Notes under the pieces: generated by a model
Told to the model about the DNA's origin: nothing
What the model saw: the letters and a program-made list of their open reading frames with translations, nothing else
Database searches by the model: none
Assembly: GCA_027073795.1 (NCBI GenBank)
Contig: JALTEW010000049.1
Location: 1-12,073 of the forward strand
Direction: 5' to 3'
Source: a bacterium
Lineage (GTDB): Bacteria; Desulfobacterota; S145-22
DNA: 12,073 nucleotides
Made by a program: the position numbers and the translations under genes
Part shown: positions 1-7,544 of the stretch, one piece after another
Layout: every line of letters starts with the position of its first letter
Position numbering within the stretch: position 1 is the first letter of the stretch

Positions 1-442
1 TCCTTTGGGTTTTTGAGACATGGACAGGCTGGTCGTTTCTGTAGGCGCCCTGGTCTTTTAGGGCGGTATAGCATTCATCCGTGATAGGGTTATAGACCAC
101 GCCAAGTGTCAGTTGCCCTTTAACCTGAAGGGCGATTGAAACGCTGAAGCATGGATAATCATGTGCATAATTGGTTGTTCCATCAAGAGGATCCACGATC
201 CAGAGATAGGGAGAATCAGATGAGTTAAAATCAGACTCTTCAGAGAGGATATCGTGGGAAGGAAAGGCTTTTTTCAGGATGGTCAGAATAGCTTCCTCAC
301 ACTGTTTGTCTACATCGGTAACAAGGTCAATGGACCCTTTATAGAATACCTTTTTGGGAAGGGCGAACCGTTCTGTTAGAATTGTCCCCGCTTCTCTGGC
401 CGCGTGGCACGCGGTCTTCAGAAATTCGTTTTCCGGTTCCAT
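1..442 (-). CDS. suhB: Inositol monophosphatase / SuhB-family phosphatase, 3' end cut off by the window
   Basis: The minus strand reads openly from ATG at 442-440 to the window edge, giving 147 N-terminal residues of a family that is usually about 255-270 long. It carries the Mg-dependent sugar-phosphatase signature: LVTDVDK at 40-46, an SEES segment whose E68 matches the first metal-binding Glu of the family, and WIVDPLDGTTN at 81-91 with metal ligands D84 and D87. A GGGAGG ribosome-binding site sits just before the ATG. Members hydrolyse inositol-1-phosphate and related sugar phosphates in the cytoplasm; some act as 3'-phosphoadenosine phosphatases or on fructose-1,6-bisphosphate, and the visible half does not separate these. 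The gene is divergent from the glycosyltransferase at 743. The family assignment is firm; the symbol and exact substrate are less sure. Confidence 0.9.
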   Translation of the reverse strand, partial: MEPENEFLKTACHAAREAGTILTERFALPKKVFYKGSIDLVTDVDKQCEEAILTILKKAFPSHDILSEESDFNSSDSPYLWIVDPLDGTTNYAHDYPCFSVSIALQVKGQLTLGVVYNPITDECYTALKDQGAYRNDQPVHVSKTQR

Positions 443-465
443 ACACCCTCCCAAGGCTGTTAGTT

Positions 466-495
466 TATATATCACATAATAGAAAGATTTCGCAA
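466..495 (-). promoter_or_regulatory. Possible sigma70-type promoter of the inositol monophosphatase gene
   Basis: On the minus strand TTGCGA (495-490) lies 18 nt from TATATA (471-466), leaving a short AT-rich leader before the GGGAGG site and the ATG at 442. Each hexamer matches its consensus in about 4 of 6 positions. This is a by-eye call in AT-rich DNA and could be chance. Confidence 0.3.
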
Positions 496-576
496 AGATT
501 TATGATAAGGGAGCAATGACAATATCTATTTGAACTACATCGGGCTCAGGCCAGCTCAATCCGTCGCTCAGCAGTC

Positions 577-640
577 GCGATGGAGAAAACAAAAGGTCTG
601 TCTGTATAGCGATGGAGAAAACAAAAGGTCTGTCTGTATA
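577..640. repeat. Perfect 32-bp tandem duplication
   Basis: The unit at 577-608 is repeated without a mismatch at 609-640, and the next three bases (gcg, 641-643) start a third copy that then diverges. Each unit contains a nine-codon frame, ATG to TAG (580-609 and 612-641), with no ribosome-binding site, so translation is unlikely. CAAAAGG inside the second copy (622-628) can pair with CCTTTTG just downstream (652-658). The identity of the copies suggests a recent duplication. Confidence 0.95.
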
Positions 641-688
641 GCGGAATGTAGCCTTTTGAATGGCCTTGAAATGTTGAATGATGCGCCG

Positions 689-701
689 ACCTATGTTAGG
701 T
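689..701. promoter_or_regulatory. Small palindrome upstream of the glycosyltransferase gene
   Basis: ACCTA-tgt-TAGGT is a perfect 5-bp inverted repeat about 40 bp before the GTG start at 743. It could be an operator half-site pair or part of a promoter. It is short enough to arise by chance. Confidence 0.2.
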
Positions 702-742
702 AAAGATTTAATGCCTTTTTATTCAAAATTCAAGGATATCCC

Positions 743-2422
743 GTGAGAAAAGCAGCGAGGCTTGATGAACTTTTTTTGCGGGGATGGCATCCTTATATTA
801 TCTTAATTCTTCTGGGGTGCCTGTTTCTCCTGCCTGGCCTGAAGCGTCTTCCGCCAACTGACCGCGATGAAGCGCGTTTCGCTCAAGCGAGTCGGCAAAT
901 GCTCGAGACGGAAAATTTTGTCGATATCCGGTTCCAGGCGAAACCGAGGTACAAAAAACCCATCGGTATCTACTGGCTGCAGGCCGCATCTGCTGCGATA
1001 GCGGGCAATCCTGAAAGGCGTGTAATCTGGCCTTACCGGCTACCCTCTTTTCTGGGTGCCCTGTTTGCGATTCTTCTGACATTTCAGCTTGGGAAGTCAT
1101 TCTTTGATGCGAAATCAGGTTTTTTGGCCGCTCTTCTTCTGGGAAGCAGTATTCTTCTTCAGGTTGAGGCCCGAATCGCAACGACTGACGCAGTCCTGTT
1201 GGCTTGTATTGTGGCGATGCAGGGAGCCTTGGGGAAGATTTACCTCGCTGGGGAGGATAAAAAAACACGATTGGCTTCCCTATTTTTCTGGATGTCATGC
1301 GGTGCAGGAATTCTGGTAAAAGGGCCTGTACCGGTCCTCATCGCCCTCCTCACTATCTGCGCCCTTTTAATATCGGATAAAAATCTGGGGCTTGTTCGGC
1401 GAATGCATCCCTTGACAGGTTTTTGCGTATTGGCAGGTGTGGTTTTCCCCTGGTTTCTGGCTATCCACCTGGCTTCGGGAGGACAGTTTGTCAAGGAGGC
1501 CTTCTTGTCAGATGTGCTCCCCAAGCTTTTGGGGGGGCAGGAATCTCATGGTATGCCGCCGGGGTTTTACATGGTCTTGTTCCCTTTTCTTTTCTGGCCT
1601 GGCTCCCTGGTGGCCTTTCCCGGGTTGGGTGCGGCCTGGAAGCTGCGGGGTAACAAGGCAGTTCGGTTTCTCCTTTCATGGATTATCCCTACGTGGCTGG
1701 TTTTTGAATTTATTCCCACCAAACTTCCCCACTATATCCTCCCTGTCTTTCCAGCCATCGCCCTCCTGACAGGATATTATCTTGTTCATGGTTTCTCTGA
1801 GGAAGCAATAAATAGGGAAGGCAAAAAGGGATTCCTGACGGCCTTCTATAAAGGGGCCTTTATCTTTGTGACCCTCCTGGTAGGTGGTGGAGTTCTCGCA
1901 ATTGATCTCTATTTTAAGGGAACGATTTCCGCCGCAGACGGGTTGGTTTGTCTGGGCGCGGCAGGGGTAATTTGGGTGTCAGCTACCTGGGAAAGAAGAA
2001 GGAATATTGCTGCCACGGCTATTCTTTGTCTCGTGGGAGTAGGCTTGGTCATTGATACCACCTTTTTTTCCATTTTGCCCTCTGCCCGTTCCCTCTGGAT
2101 AAGCCGGGAGGTCGCCAGTATGGTCGCAAAACTGCCGCGTTCCCCAAGCCCCGTCCTGGCTTCCGTGGGTTATCATGAACCAAGCCTGGTTTTTCTGTTA
2201 GGGACGGGGACGCGTCTCCTGGAAGCGGGGGAGGCAGCAGAGGCATTACGAAAGCGTGAAGTGACCCATGTGCTCGTGACAAAAACGGAGAAACCCACCC
2301 TGATTCGGGAGGCCCAAAAGAGGGGGATGGCGTTAAAGACAGTTGCAAGAATGCGTGGGTTTAATTATTCTAAGGGCAGATGGTTGAATTTGTTTCTGGT
2401 TACTCCTGACAGAGATTTTTGA
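743..2422 (+). CDS. GT-C fold ArnT/PMT-like membrane glycosyltransferase (phospholipid-carrier dependent)
   Basis: This 559-residue protein has about a dozen hydrophobic segments, starting at residues 18-33, and a soluble C-terminal part from about residue 450. It has the marks of the ArnT/PMT-like family: an acidic DRDEARFA motif (40-47) in the first periplasmic loop, where D42 is in the position of the catalytic Asp; a KKPIGIYWL segment (71-79); KLPHY (327-331) before a transmembrane helix; and GYHEPSLVF (476-484) in the C-terminal domain. Relatives move a sugar from an undecaprenyl-phosphate carrier onto lipid A, another lipid or a protein on the periplasmic side of the inner membrane. The length is normal for ArnT-like proteins. 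The GTG start is supported by AAGGA at 732-736, 6 nt upstream. No lipid A or aminoarabinose genes adjoin it, so donor and acceptor are unknown and I do not call it arnT. Confidence 0.9.
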   Translation: MRKAARLDELFLRGWHPYIILILLGCLFLLPGLKRLPPTDRDEARFAQASRQMLETENFVDIRFQAKPRYKKPIGIYWLQAASAAIAGNPERRVIWPYRLPSFLGALFAILLTFQLGKSFFDAKSGFLAALLLGSSILLQVEARIATTDAVLLACIVAMQGALGKIYLAGEDKKTRLASLFFWMSCGAGILVKGPVPVLIALLTICALLISDKNLGLVRRMHPLTGFCVLAGVVFPWFLAIHLASGGQFVKEAFLSDVLPKLLGGQESHGMPPGFYMVLFPFLFWPGSLVAFPGLGAAWKLRGNKAVRFLLSWIIPTWLVFEFIPTKLPHYILPVFPAIALLTGYYLVHGFSEEAINREGKKGFLTAFYKGAFIFVTLLVGGGVLAIDLYFKGTISAADGLVCLGAAGVIWVSATWERRRNIAATAILCLVGVGLVIDTTFFSILPSARSLWISREVASMVAKLPRSPSPVLASVGYHEPSLVFLLGTGTRLLEAGEAAEALRKREVTHVLVTKTEKPTLIREAQKRGMALKTVARMRGFNYSKGRWLNLFLVTPDRDF

Positions 2423-2569
2423 TAAAATTAAGAAAAAAGCCATTTATCTAATGTAACTATAAGGATTGGGGGATGAAAAAGTGAGGGGTTCTTTATGAGT
2501 TTAATAAGTATAAAGCGAAGGAGAAAAAGCTGATCTCGCCTGTTTCATGGTTTTGGAGGAGAAGAGAAG

Positions 2570-3793
2570 GTGTATAGCGCAAAAGACATAGGACAGAAAA
2601 TGAATAAGCCTTTCGCATGCCTTTGCCTCTCTGCTGAAAAATACTTCCACCCCGGAGACTTGTTAAATAAAGAGCGAAAGAAAAAGTTCTGTGTCTTTTT
2701 TGTCCTTTTTTGCATCGAGGGAGCACTCCTTCTCTCTGTTGGTGGGTGTAAAAAGTCTCCGATTCTTATTGGATTTGCCATGAACTTTTCAGGCCCAGGG
2801 GGGAATATGGCTGTATATGTCCGGGACGGTGCCTTGATGGCGGTAAGGGGAATCAACGCTTCGGGAGGGGTGAAGGGCCATCCCCTGGAGTTGCTGGTTA
2901 GAAACGATGAAGGGACGAAAAAAGGGATAAGAAAGGCTGATCTCGACCTGATTAAAAGGGGTGTGATAGCTGTCATAGGCCATCGGAACGCCCACGATAC
3001 CCTCTTAGCCTATCCGGTTGTCACGGGGAAAGGGGTATTGCTTGTCAGCCCTGCCTGTGCATCTTCCAAGCTTACCCGCAGAGATGACCTCTTTGTCAGG
3101 ACAACTTTCATCGATGACGATATCGGTGGGAAAATTGCCAGGTTTTTTAAGAGCCACAAGTTACAGGAGGTTCTTTGTGTCATGGACCGGGCCAATGAGG
3201 CCTTTTCCGTTGACCTCTTTGAAAATATAAGGGTGAATTTTTCAGGGTCCCTTTACCCCTTTTTTATAGATTCAAAAAACGACCCGACCTATCCTCTTTT
3301 GTCCAATCTGGCTATCATGAGTCATCCGCGGGCTATCCTTTTTATTACCGGTCCTGTCGTTACGGCGTTACTGGCGCAAAGGCTCAGGGCCATGGGGTGC
3401 GCGGCTGACTTTTTTGCCACGACATGGGCTCAGACAGAGGATCTCTTTGCCTATGGAGGAAAAGCGGTGGCGGGAATGAGGGTTTTTACCTTTGTCCGTC
3501 CCCATAATCCGTATCCGCCATTTCGATCTTTCGTGAAAAATCTGGAGGAATCTGGCCTCATCCCAAACATTCGAAACGCCTTGGGATATGAAGCGGTTAA
3601 ATTGATTGCTGAGGGACTTGCCAGGGTAAAAGGGATAACATCACGCGGGCTCAGGGACGCCTTAATCGGGCATCGTTTCGTGGGGGTGATTAATCCCCTC
3701 ACGCTGGATAAATATGGCGATCCCCACCGGCCTCTCTATCTGGTTGGTGTACGGGCGAGGGGGGAAATGGAAACCCTGCGGGAGGTGAAATGA
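2570..3793 (+). CDS. Predicted lipoprotein solute-binding protein, LivJ/Peripla_BP_6 family (type I periplasmic fold)
   Basis: A basic KERKKK stretch precedes a hydrophobic segment ending in SVGGC, a plausible lipobox with C60 as the lipidated residue (numbered from GTG 2570). The mature protein opens with ILIGFAMNFSGPGGN and continues with the family pattern: DGALMAVRGINASGGVKGH, a VIAVIGHRNA strand-turn, and GYEAVKLIAEGL (339-350) near the end. These proteins bind amino acids or other small ligands outside the inner membrane. The start is uncertain: GTG 2570 has GGAGGA at 2555-2560 but gives an unusually long n-region, while in-frame ATG 2600 (AGGA at 2590-2593) is also possible, as is TTG 2660, which lacks a well-spaced site. 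The stop overlaps the start of the kinase gene (ATGA), so the two are probably translationally coupled. With no permease or ATPase genes nearby, a sensory role is more likely than uptake. Confidence 0.88.
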   Translation: MYSAKDIGQKMNKPFACLCLSAEKYFHPGDLLNKERKKKFCVFFVLFCIEGALLLSVGGCKKSPILIGFAMNFSGPGGNMAVYVRDGALMAVRGINASGGVKGHPLELLVRNDEGTKKGIRKADLDLIKRGVIAVIGHRNAHDTLLAYPVVTGKGVLLVSPACASSKLTRRDDLFVRTTFIDDDIGGKIARFFKSHKLQEVLCVMDRANEAFSVDLFENIRVNFSGSLYPFFIDSKNDPTYPLLSNLAIMSHPRAILFITGPVVTALLAQRLRAMGCAADFFATTWAQTEDLFAYGGKAVAGMRVFTFVRPHNPYPPFRSFVKNLEESGLIPNIRNALGYEAVKLIAEGLARVKGITSRGLRDALIGHRFVGVINPLTLDKYGDPHRPLYLVGVRARGEMETLREVK

Positions 3794-6700
3794 GGTCCCT
3801 TAGGACCACCCTGACGTTTTGGTTTTTAGGCCTTTTTTCCCTTGTTCTTGTTGCCTTGGCTGTTGGATCTGGAATTCATGAATATCGCTACATCATCCAT
3901 GATGAGGCGACAGCCATGACACAAGTGAGCCGATTGATTGCGGAGATTGTTGAGAACAAGGAAGGGGAAATTACAAACTATCTTTCACGTGTGGCGGCAC
4001 GGTTACCTCATAACCCTGATGAAGCTGCAAATTATCTCAAAACCTTACGCTTCCCCTATCTGCCGCTGGAATCCACTTTCTTTTTGCTGGATGATACAGG
4101 GAAGATTAGCCGTGTTTTTGAGCCCTCCCTGGAACCCTTTGTCGGGATAAGCTTAAGTAACCTTGCAGACGTCAGGGAACTTGTCAAAACACATAAACCT
4201 ACCATTAGTAAGATTCACATCTCACCTTTCACGGGACGAAGGGTTGTTTCCATGAATTTTCCCTCATGGCAGGGGGGGAATTTACGCGTCGATATCTCCA
4301 CGGGTCTTTTTCTGAATCTTATCGAGAAAGCCCAGAAGACGACGGGAAAATATTTTCTTATTTTTGACAAGTCCGGTAAGGTCTATTCCCATCCCGCGCA
4401 GGCCTTTCCGGGTGACCTTGCGGGAATGGGGCTGACAGCGTCTAACTGGAAAGAGATTAGGAAAGGAACGGGGCATCCCGTCAGATTTACCTTCAATGGC
4501 AAAAGGGTTTGGGGCGTCTTTACAGTTGTAAAGCCATTGGGCCTAATTACGGGGGCTTTGATTCCAGAGTCGATGGTTTATGACAAGGTTATCCAGTCGA
4601 TTATGCCACTTGTGGTAATTGGTGTTATTTCCCTGTTGTCGTTATTTTTCATTGTTTATTGGATTTTCCTCTCTTTTGTAGCTTCCCCCTTGGAAAAGAT
4701 TGCAACGGAGGTTTCAATGTTTGACCAGGGTATAACCCCCATCGCCCCATCCGCCGGCAGGGGTTTTGGGGAATGGGCCTTTCTGATCAAACGTTTCAAC
4801 GAAATGGCAACACGCATCCAGGGGCAGATACTGGAGATAAAAAGGCTTGAAACCATGTTGCGAAATATTCTTGATTCCTCACCCGCCATTGTTGTGGCCC
4901 TTAATGCAGAGGGCCATATCTGGTACCTCAATCAAGCAGGCGCACGTCTGTTCAGCGTTTTGCCAGAAGAGGTAAAGGGAAAAACGCTTCAAGAGGTACA
5001 CGCGGGCCTTTTGCCATACGAAGAGAAAGCTGAGAAGGTGATGAGAACCGGAGAGCCGCTGTTTTTCCGTACTGAACCATGGGTTAAAGGCACAATGGTG
5101 GATGGAGCTATCTATCCCCTGATGGCAGATGGGATAGAAGGGGTGGTTATTCAGTGGCTTGATGTCTCAGAGAAATATCGCGCCAGGGAGGCCTATCGGC
5201 GCAGGCTTGAGGAAATTTTTTCTCACATGAATGACTTTATATATGTGGCAAATTCCAAAAACCGGATAGAGCTCGTCAACGAAAAGCTTGCTCGATACCT
5301 TGGTGAGGATGTGATCGGTCGCCCCTGTTACGAGGTTCTCAGACACCAAGAAAGCGTGTGCCCGGATTGCAGACTTAAGGAGATTAAAAAAGGCAGGGTT
5401 GTAAAACAGAGATTTCTCAACGAGGAAGACAAGAGATATTATGACGCCCTTTTTATACCTTTCGTCAACGAAGACGGTACCCTATCAAGGTTATCCATTC
5501 TGCGTGATGTGACTGAAGATACGAAGATTCAAGAGGCGTTAAAGGCCTCTGAGGCCGCATATCGAGCCCTGTTCGAAGGGGCCCCCGTGGGTATGAGTGT
5601 TCACCAGGATGGAAGGTTTGTAATGGTCAATGCCGCCATGTGCCAGATCGTCGGGTATGCTAAGGAAGAGCTTGTAGGTGCTTCTATCTTTAAGATTATT
5701 CATCCTGATGATATCGATTTCATTATCGAACGCGTGAAAAACCTTACCGAGGGAGGGGGAGAAGCTCCCCCTGCCCGGGAGAAATACCTGCGTAAGGATG
5801 GAAGCGTCGCGGAGGTACTGGTTAGTGGGATGCCGACCAGTTATCATGGCAGACCCGCTGTCCAGACTGTGGTAGTTGACTTGTCGGAGCAGGCTCGGCT
5901 TCAGCTTTCCTTGCTTCGTTCAGAAGCGTTCAGCACGCAGATCCTTGAAAAGGCCCTGGATCCTATCTTGATTGTGAAGCCCGAGAATTACGAGATTCTT
6001 GATACCAATCTTCCAGCCCCGCGGTTTTTTGGAGTCCCGTATGACGAAATTGTTGGGAAAAGTTACCTTGAGTTTGTGGCGGCGGAGGAAAGGGATGAGG
6101 TGAGGGAGAATTTTAAAAGGATTGAAGAGACGGGAAGCCTCCATGTGATGGGGAGGCATTTACGACTTCCATCTGGTGAACGCTTGGTCAATTTGAGTGT
6201 GGTGCGGGTTAAGACGCCGGAAGGTGAAGATAGGGATGTTACATTCATCAAGGACCTGACAGAGTTCATGTCTCTGCAGCAGAGGCTGGCCCAGGCGCAA
6301 AAGCAGGAAAGCCTTTGGCAGATGGCGGGAGGATTTGCCCATGATTTTAACAATCTTCTGGCTATTATGTTCGGGTATCTTGACATGATTGACCTGACGG
6401 AAAAGGAAGATAGGAAAAAGGAGTATTTCAGAAAACTCAGAGAGATTTCTATCCGTGCCCGTGACCTGGTACAGAATATTCTCCTGTTCTCAAGAGAAAA
6501 CCAGGGAGAGCGCTTATCCTTTCCCGTTCCCGAAATCGTTTCGTCGGTCCTTGATCTGGTCCGGCCAGCCTTAGGGTCTAAAGTCGATTTAAAGGTGGAA
6601 GTTTGCAACCCTCAGGATATGATATACGTGGATAAGACACAGATGGTGCAGGTGCTTTTGAACCTGATGATCAATGCCAAAGATGCCATTGGTGATGACG

Positions 6701-7431
6701 CCGTCGGTACGATAACACTTTGTACAAGAGCAAGGGAGTGTACCCTCTCTGAAGCGGAGCCTCTGGATATTGCACCTGGGAAATATGTGGAATTCAGCGT
6801 CAGGGATACGGGGCCAGGAATACCGGAGGGGATTCAGCAAAGGATTTTTGATCCCTTTTTTACAACGAAGGCAAGGGCAGTTCAGAAGGGGACGGGGCTG
6901 GGGCTTGCCATCGTCAATAGTATCGTTAAGAACTTTGAGGGACACGTCGATTTTGAAAGTTTTTCAGATGGTACCGTCTTCCGTGTTTTAATCCCCGTGT
7001 CAAAAGAGGATGCACAATTTGAAAACGAATCCCGAAATGGCGAATTTGTGGGAGGAACGGGAAAAATTCTGGTGGTGGAGGACGAGGAACTTCTCCGCGA
7101 TCTCCTATGTGAAATGCTGGGGGAAATGGGATATGGGACCGAGTCGGCCGGCGACGGCTTGGAAGCGGTTGAAAAGGTCCGGGCCGCCCCCCATGGCTTT
7201 GACATGGTGATCATGGACCTTGCCATGCCTCGAATGGGTGGGGAGGAGGCATTAAGTGCCATGTTAAAGATACGGGCGGATCTCAAGGTCGTTATCATGA
7301 GCGGGATGGTGGACAACGCGACACAGTCGAGACTCCTTGGTATGGGAGCGGTATCTTTCGTGAAAAAACCTGTAATGGCGTCTGTCCTTTCTCAGACCAT
7401 TCAACAGGTTATGAATCCTCTTGATAGATGA
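3790..7431 (+). CDS. Membrane hybrid sensor histidine kinase: dCache-like, HAMP, four PAS, HisKA, HATPase, REC
   Basis: This 1213-residue inner-membrane signalling kinase starts at the ATG overlapping the upstream stop, with GGAGG at 3781-3785. Transmembrane helices at about 9-27 and 274-297 flank a periplasmic dCache-like region of about 240 residues. A HAMP-like linker (to about 350) follows, then four PAS-like regions at about 358-460, 473-575, 590-700 and 718-825. The H-box GGFAHDFNNLL has phospho-acceptor H851. The ATPase domain shows N962 and D965 in the N-box, DTGPGI (1006-1011), and GTGLGL (1034-1039). The C-terminal receiver has D1098/E1099, phospho-acceptor D1143 and K1192. All key residues are present, so it should be active. 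The second PAS carries C513, C524 and C527. There is no Hpt or DNA-binding output domain and no separate regulator in the window, so the phosphorelay partner must lie elsewhere. The likely ligand source is the coupled binding protein. Confidence 0.95.
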   Translation: MRSLRTTLTFWFLGLFSLVLVALAVGSGIHEYRYIIHDEATAMTQVSRLIAEIVENKEGEITNYLSRVAARLPHNPDEAANYLKTLRFPYLPLESTFFLLDDTGKISRVFEPSLEPFVGISLSNLADVRELVKTHKPTISKIHISPFTGRRVVSMNFPSWQGGNLRVDISTGLFLNLIEKAQKTTGKYFLIFDKSGKVYSHPAQAFPGDLAGMGLTASNWKEIRKGTGHPVRFTFNGKRVWGVFTVVKPLGLITGALIPESMVYDKVIQSIMPLVVIGVISLLSLFFIVYWIFLSFVASPLEKIATEVSMFDQGITPIAPSAGRGFGEWAFLIKRFNEMATRIQGQILEIKRLETMLRNILDSSPAIVVALNAEGHIWYLNQAGARLFSVLPEEVKGKTLQEVHAGLLPYEEKAEKVMRTGEPLFFRTEPWVKGTMVDGAIYPLMADGIEGVVIQWLDVSEKYRAREAYRRRLEEIFSHMNDFIYVANSKNRIELVNEKLARYLGEDVIGRPCYEVLRHQESVCPDCRLKEIKKGRVVKQRFLNEEDKRYYDALFIPFVNEDGTLSRLSILRDVTEDTKIQEALKASEAAYRALFEGAPVGMSVHQDGRFVMVNAAMCQIVGYAKEELVGASIFKIIHPDDIDFIIERVKNLTEGGGEAPPAREKYLRKDGSVAEVLVSGMPTSYHGRPAVQTVVVDLSEQARLQLSLLRSEAFSTQILEKALDPILIVKPENYEILDTNLPAPRFFGVPYDEIVGKSYLEFVAAEERDEVRENFKRIEETGSLHVMGRHLRLPSGERLVNLSVVRVKTPEGEDRDVTFIKDLTEFMSLQQRLAQAQKQESLWQMAGGFAHDFNNLLAIMFGYLDMIDLTEKEDRKKEYFRKLREISIRARDLVQNILLFSRENQGERLSFPVPEIVSSVLDLVRPALGSKVDLKVEVCNPQDMIYVDKTQMVQVLLNLMINAKDAIGDDAVGTITLCTRARECTLSEAEPLDIAPGKYVEFSVRDTGPGIPEGIQQRIFDPFFTTKARAVQKGTGLGLAIVNSIVKNFEGHVDFESFSDGTVFRVLIPVSKEDAQFENESRNGEFVGGTGKILVVEDEELLRDLLCEMLGEMGYGTESAGDGLEAVEKVRAAPHGFDMVIMDLAMPRMGGEEALSAMLKIRADLKVVIMSGMVDNATQSRLLGMGAVSFVKKPVMASVLSQTIQQVMNPLDR

Positions 7432-7492
7432 GTGTCTGTCTCTTTCATTTGGTCCAATTCTTTCAGAACTGAGATAACATTTCACGACTTTC

Positions 7493-7521
7493 TTGAAACT
7501 ACGGAGTCCCTGTGATAGAAA
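7493..7521 (+). promoter_or_regulatory. Possible promoter for the ribF operon
   Basis: TTGAAA (7493-7498) and TAGAAA (7516-7521) are 17 nt apart, matching sigma70 hexamers in 5 and 4 of 6 positions. A transcript beginning near 7528 would still include the AAAGGA site before ATG 7545 but not GTG 7512, so it fits the later start. The 80-nt gap after the kinase gene also favours a separate promoter. Confidence 0.3.
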
Positions 7522-7544
7522 TTAAACAAAGAAAGGAACGCGGG

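Larger units (their letters stand above)
443..742. other. 300-bp divergent intergenic region
   Basis: No gene is visible here. It separates the divergent phosphatase and glycosyltransferase genes, so promoters for both directions should lie in it. Going rightward it holds a possible minus-strand promoter (466-495), a perfect 32-bp tandem duplication (577-640), a small palindrome (689-701) and an AT-rich leader ending in the AAGGA site (732-736) of the gene at 743. TTGAAA at 666-671 and TTGAAT at 674-679 are possible -35 elements for the glycosyltransferase, but no convincing -10 follows at 16-18 nt. Confidence 0.6.

Noticed and set aside
577..640. Possible CRISPR remnant
   Set aside because: The two copies are directly adjacent with no spacer and there are no cas genes, so this is a plain tandem duplication.
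580..641. Two tandem nine-codon frames (MEKTKGLSV) in the 32-bp repeat
   Set aside because: No ribosome-binding site precedes either copy, and the frame follows simply from the duplicated DNA.
622..658. Inverted repeat CAAAAGG...CCTTTTG as a possible terminator
   Set aside because: The stem is 7 bp with a 23-nt loop, AT-rich and without a T-run; too weak to call.
2495..2533. Twelve-codon frame MSLISIKRRRKS upstream of the binding-protein gene, a possible leader peptide
   Set aside because: It has a GAGGGG stretch before the ATG, but no run of regulatory codons and no attenuator structure after it; chance is the simpler explanation.
6063..6608. Minus-strand open frame of 181 codons inside the kinase gene
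   Set aside because: It covers the fourth PAS and H-box coding region on the other strand; Ser/Arg-rich composition is typical of antisense frames.
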